A stretch of 7,241 bases of DNA from an uncultured Rhodospirillaceae bacterium (GTDB lineage: Bacteria > Pseudomonadota > Alphaproteobacteria > RF32 > CAG-239): the NCBI GenBank assembly GCA_900313185.1, contig OMQI01000002.1, positions 1 to 7,241 of the forward strand. Direction: 5' to 3'. Shown piece after piece: positions 6,146 through 7,241 of the stretch (its first letter is position 1; each line of letters begins with the position of its first letter). The notes beneath the pieces are model-generated. The model worked only from the letters and a program-made list of their open reading frames with translations, was not told where the DNA came from and did not search any database. Position numbers and translations under genes: made by a program.

Positions 6146-7132
6146 ATGGATAAGAGAAAGCAAAAAAGATTTTTAAGAAAATTTGTTTCGTGGTTAGGGC
6201 TGTTTTTCTTCGGATTAGCGGCGTTTATGATATATCATCAATTGGCGAAGTATACGTTGGAAGAAATTGAAGATGCTATCATGGCGGTTCCGACAAAGAA
6301 TATTATATACGCCTGCATAGCGTCTTTTTGCGGGTATATGGCGCTTTCGTCATACGACTATTTGGCATTGAAGTATATTAAGCATAAACTGGAAACGTGG
6401 AAATGGATGTTTGTCGGTTTTATCGGTTTTGCAATCAGCAATAATGCCGGTCACGCTATTGTTTCCGGCGGAGCAATCAGATACAGGATGTATACTCGTT
6501 GGCGAGTTCCGGCAACAGATATAGTTAAAATGGTTACCTTTTCCGGATTTACTTATTTGGTAGCTTGCTTTGCGTTGGTTATTTTAGGATATGTTTGTTC
6601 TCCTGACCACGTTTTATCGTCGGTATCATCTCCATATATTAATTGGGCAATCATAATTTCTTCGGTAGTGGGATTGTTATTCTATTTCTGGGGTTGCACT
6701 TTTTATAAAAAACCAATCATAATCAAAGAGGTCGAATTTGATACTCCATCGGTTAAAATGGCAGTAGCACAAGTAATAATCGGCAGTATAGATATATTAA
6801 TGGCGTCACTTGTATTATATTTTGTGATGGACAGCTATGTAAATATTCCGTTTTTTACCTTTATGGGGGCATTTATCATAGCACAGGTTTTGGGGGTGTA
6901 TAGTCAGGTTCCCGGCGGGCTGGGAGTTTTCGAAGTAGTGTTTACAAATTTATTGCCGGAAGATGAAAATCAAGCAACACTGTTTGCTATTTTAATATTA
7001 TACCGCATAATTTACTATTTGTTGCCTCTGGTATTATCAGGAATAGCGCTGTTTATATATGAGTTTCATCTGGCAGAAAATAAAAAACAATTTTTGAGAA
7101 TAAAAAAATCAAAAAAAACATTGACAAGTTGA
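6146..7132 (+). CDS. YbhN/MprF-type integral membrane protein (flippase-like, UPF0104)
   Basis: A 328-residue inner-membrane protein of the lysylphosphatidylglycerol-synthase transmembrane family (UPF0104), which includes E. coli YbhN and the N-terminal lipid-flipping half of MprF. Evidence: a very basic start (MDKRKQKRFLRK), first helix about 13-31, then about seven to eight hydrophobic segments. Family landmarks are YDYLALKYI (70-78), GFAISNNAGHAIVSGGAIRY (94-113), QVPGGLGVFEVVF (254-266) and LYRIIYYLLPLVLSGIALFI (285-304). The length matches stand-alone YbhN. No C-terminal synthase domain follows, so it should not make aminoacyl-phospholipid itself. The lipid substrate is unknown; YbhN has been implicated in E. 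coli in anionic phospholipid traffic to the outer membrane. It starts 6 bases after the Sel1-gene stop with only weak purine stretches upstream (AAGAAG, 6130-6135), suggesting translational coupling. Its lysine-rich tail is encoded by A-runs that also serve the tRNA promoter. ybhN versus an mprF fragment cannot be settled by eye, so no symbol is given. Confidence 0.85.
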   Translation: MDKRKQKRFLRKFVSWLGLFFFGLAAFMIYHQLAKYTLEEIEDAIMAVPTKNIIYACIASFCGYMALSSYDYLALKYIKHKLETWKWMFVGFIGFAISNNAGHAIVSGGAIRYRMYTRWRVPATDIVKMVTFSGFTYLVACFALVILGYVCSPDHVLSSVSSPYINWAIIISSVVGLLFYFWGCTFYKKPIIIKEVEFDTPSVKMAVAQVIIGSIDILMASLVLYFVMDSYVNIPFFTFMGAFIIAQVLGVYSQVPGGLGVFEVVFTNLLPEDENQATLFAILILYRIIYYLLPLVLSGIALFIYEFHLAENKKQFLRIKKSKKTLTS

Positions 7133-7150
7133 TTTATAAATAGTAATAAT
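7102..7150 (+). promoter_or_regulatory. tRNA-Met promoter with UP-like A-tracts, overlapping the upstream gene's 3' end
   Basis: A perfect -35 TTGACA (7121-7126) and a -10 AATAAT (7145-7150, five of six matches) are 18 bases apart. The predicted start is near 7157, only about 5 bases before the mature tRNA at 7162. Two A-tracts, 7102-7108 and 7111-7118, lie at about -39 to -55, where a stable-RNA promoter carries its UP element. The A-tracts and the -35 fall within the last ten or so codons of the flippase-like gene (its stop is 7130-7132). No terminator separates them, so readthrough is also possible. Confidence 0.72.
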
Positions 7151-7161
7151 CATCTTGCTTT

Positions 7162-7238
7162 GGCGGGGTAGCTCAGTTGGTTAGAGCAGCGGAATCATAA
7201 TCCGCGTGTCGTTGGTTCGAATCCGACCCTCGCTACCA
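7162..7238 (+). tRNA. tRNA-Met (CAU), elongator
   Basis: A complete 77-base tRNA with encoded CCA (7236-7238). The acceptor stem is 7162-7168 with 7228-7234, including wobble pairs G1·U72 and G-U at 7166/7230. The D arm is 7171-7187 (GCTC/GAGC), the anticodon stem GCGGA/TCCGC (7189-7193 and 7201-7205) with loop ATCATAA and anticodon CAT at 7196-7198. The variable loop is GTGTC; the T arm is 7211-7227 with TTCGAAT. The anticodon stem lacks the three G-C pairs of an initiator and the acceptor start is paired by wobble, so it is not tRNA-fMet. A CAU anticodon could also be a lysidine-modified tRNA-Ile2, but the body resembles alphaproteobacterial elongator tRNA-Met, which shares G1·U72 and A73. 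Confidence 0.93.
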
Positions 7239-7241
7239 ACA

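Noticed and set aside
7162..7238. Assignment as initiator tRNA or as tRNA-Ile2 (CAU)
   Set aside because: The three consecutive G-C pairs of the initiator anticodon stem are missing, and the overall body resembles alphaproteobacterial elongator tRNA-Met more than tRNA-Ile2.

Overview
This window looks like a stretch of an AT-rich bacterial chromosome, most likely from an alphaproteobacterium. The evidence is inferential: the S5, L30, L15 and Uup proteins read like alphaproteobacterial versions, the tRNA-Met(CAU) has the G1·U72 acceptor pair I associate with that class, and the gene style resembles uncultivated host-associated, reduced-GC lineages. No mobile element, phage gene or CRISPR array is visible. 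No gene-free gap exceeds about 155 bases.

Layout. (1) Bases 1-1318, plus strand: the end of the spc ribosomal-protein operon, rpsE (5' end cut off by the window), rpmD and rplO. A 154-base spacer between rpmD and rplO can fold into a long imperfect stem. The operon ends right after rplO at a strong bidirectional terminator, so secY, which usually follows, is not here. (2) Bases 1388-4815, minus strand: an ABC-F ATPase of the Uup type, then a ten-helix DMT/EamA-type membrane transporter 30 bases behind it, then a 200-residue membrane-anchored protein of unknown function with its own good promoter. (3) Bases 4816-4942: a divergent intergenic region with a well-formed plus-strand promoter, a weaker minus-strand promoter overlapping it, and a small palindrome shared by both. 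(4) Bases 4943-7132, plus strand: an exported Sel1-repeat protein followed after 6 bases by a YbhN/MprF-type integral membrane protein, very probably one operon. (5) Bases 7102-7238: an elongator tRNA-Met(CAU) whose promoter begins inside the last codons of the membrane-protein gene.

The genes fall into a translation set (ribosomal proteins, Uup, tRNA-Met) and an envelope set (DMT transporter, anchored unknown, Sel1 protein, flippase-like protein). The most interesting points are the truncated spc operon, the structured rpmD-rplO spacer, the Sel1/flippase-like pair, and the tRNA promoter embedded in coding sequence. I see no convincing new defence, mobile or biosynthetic system.
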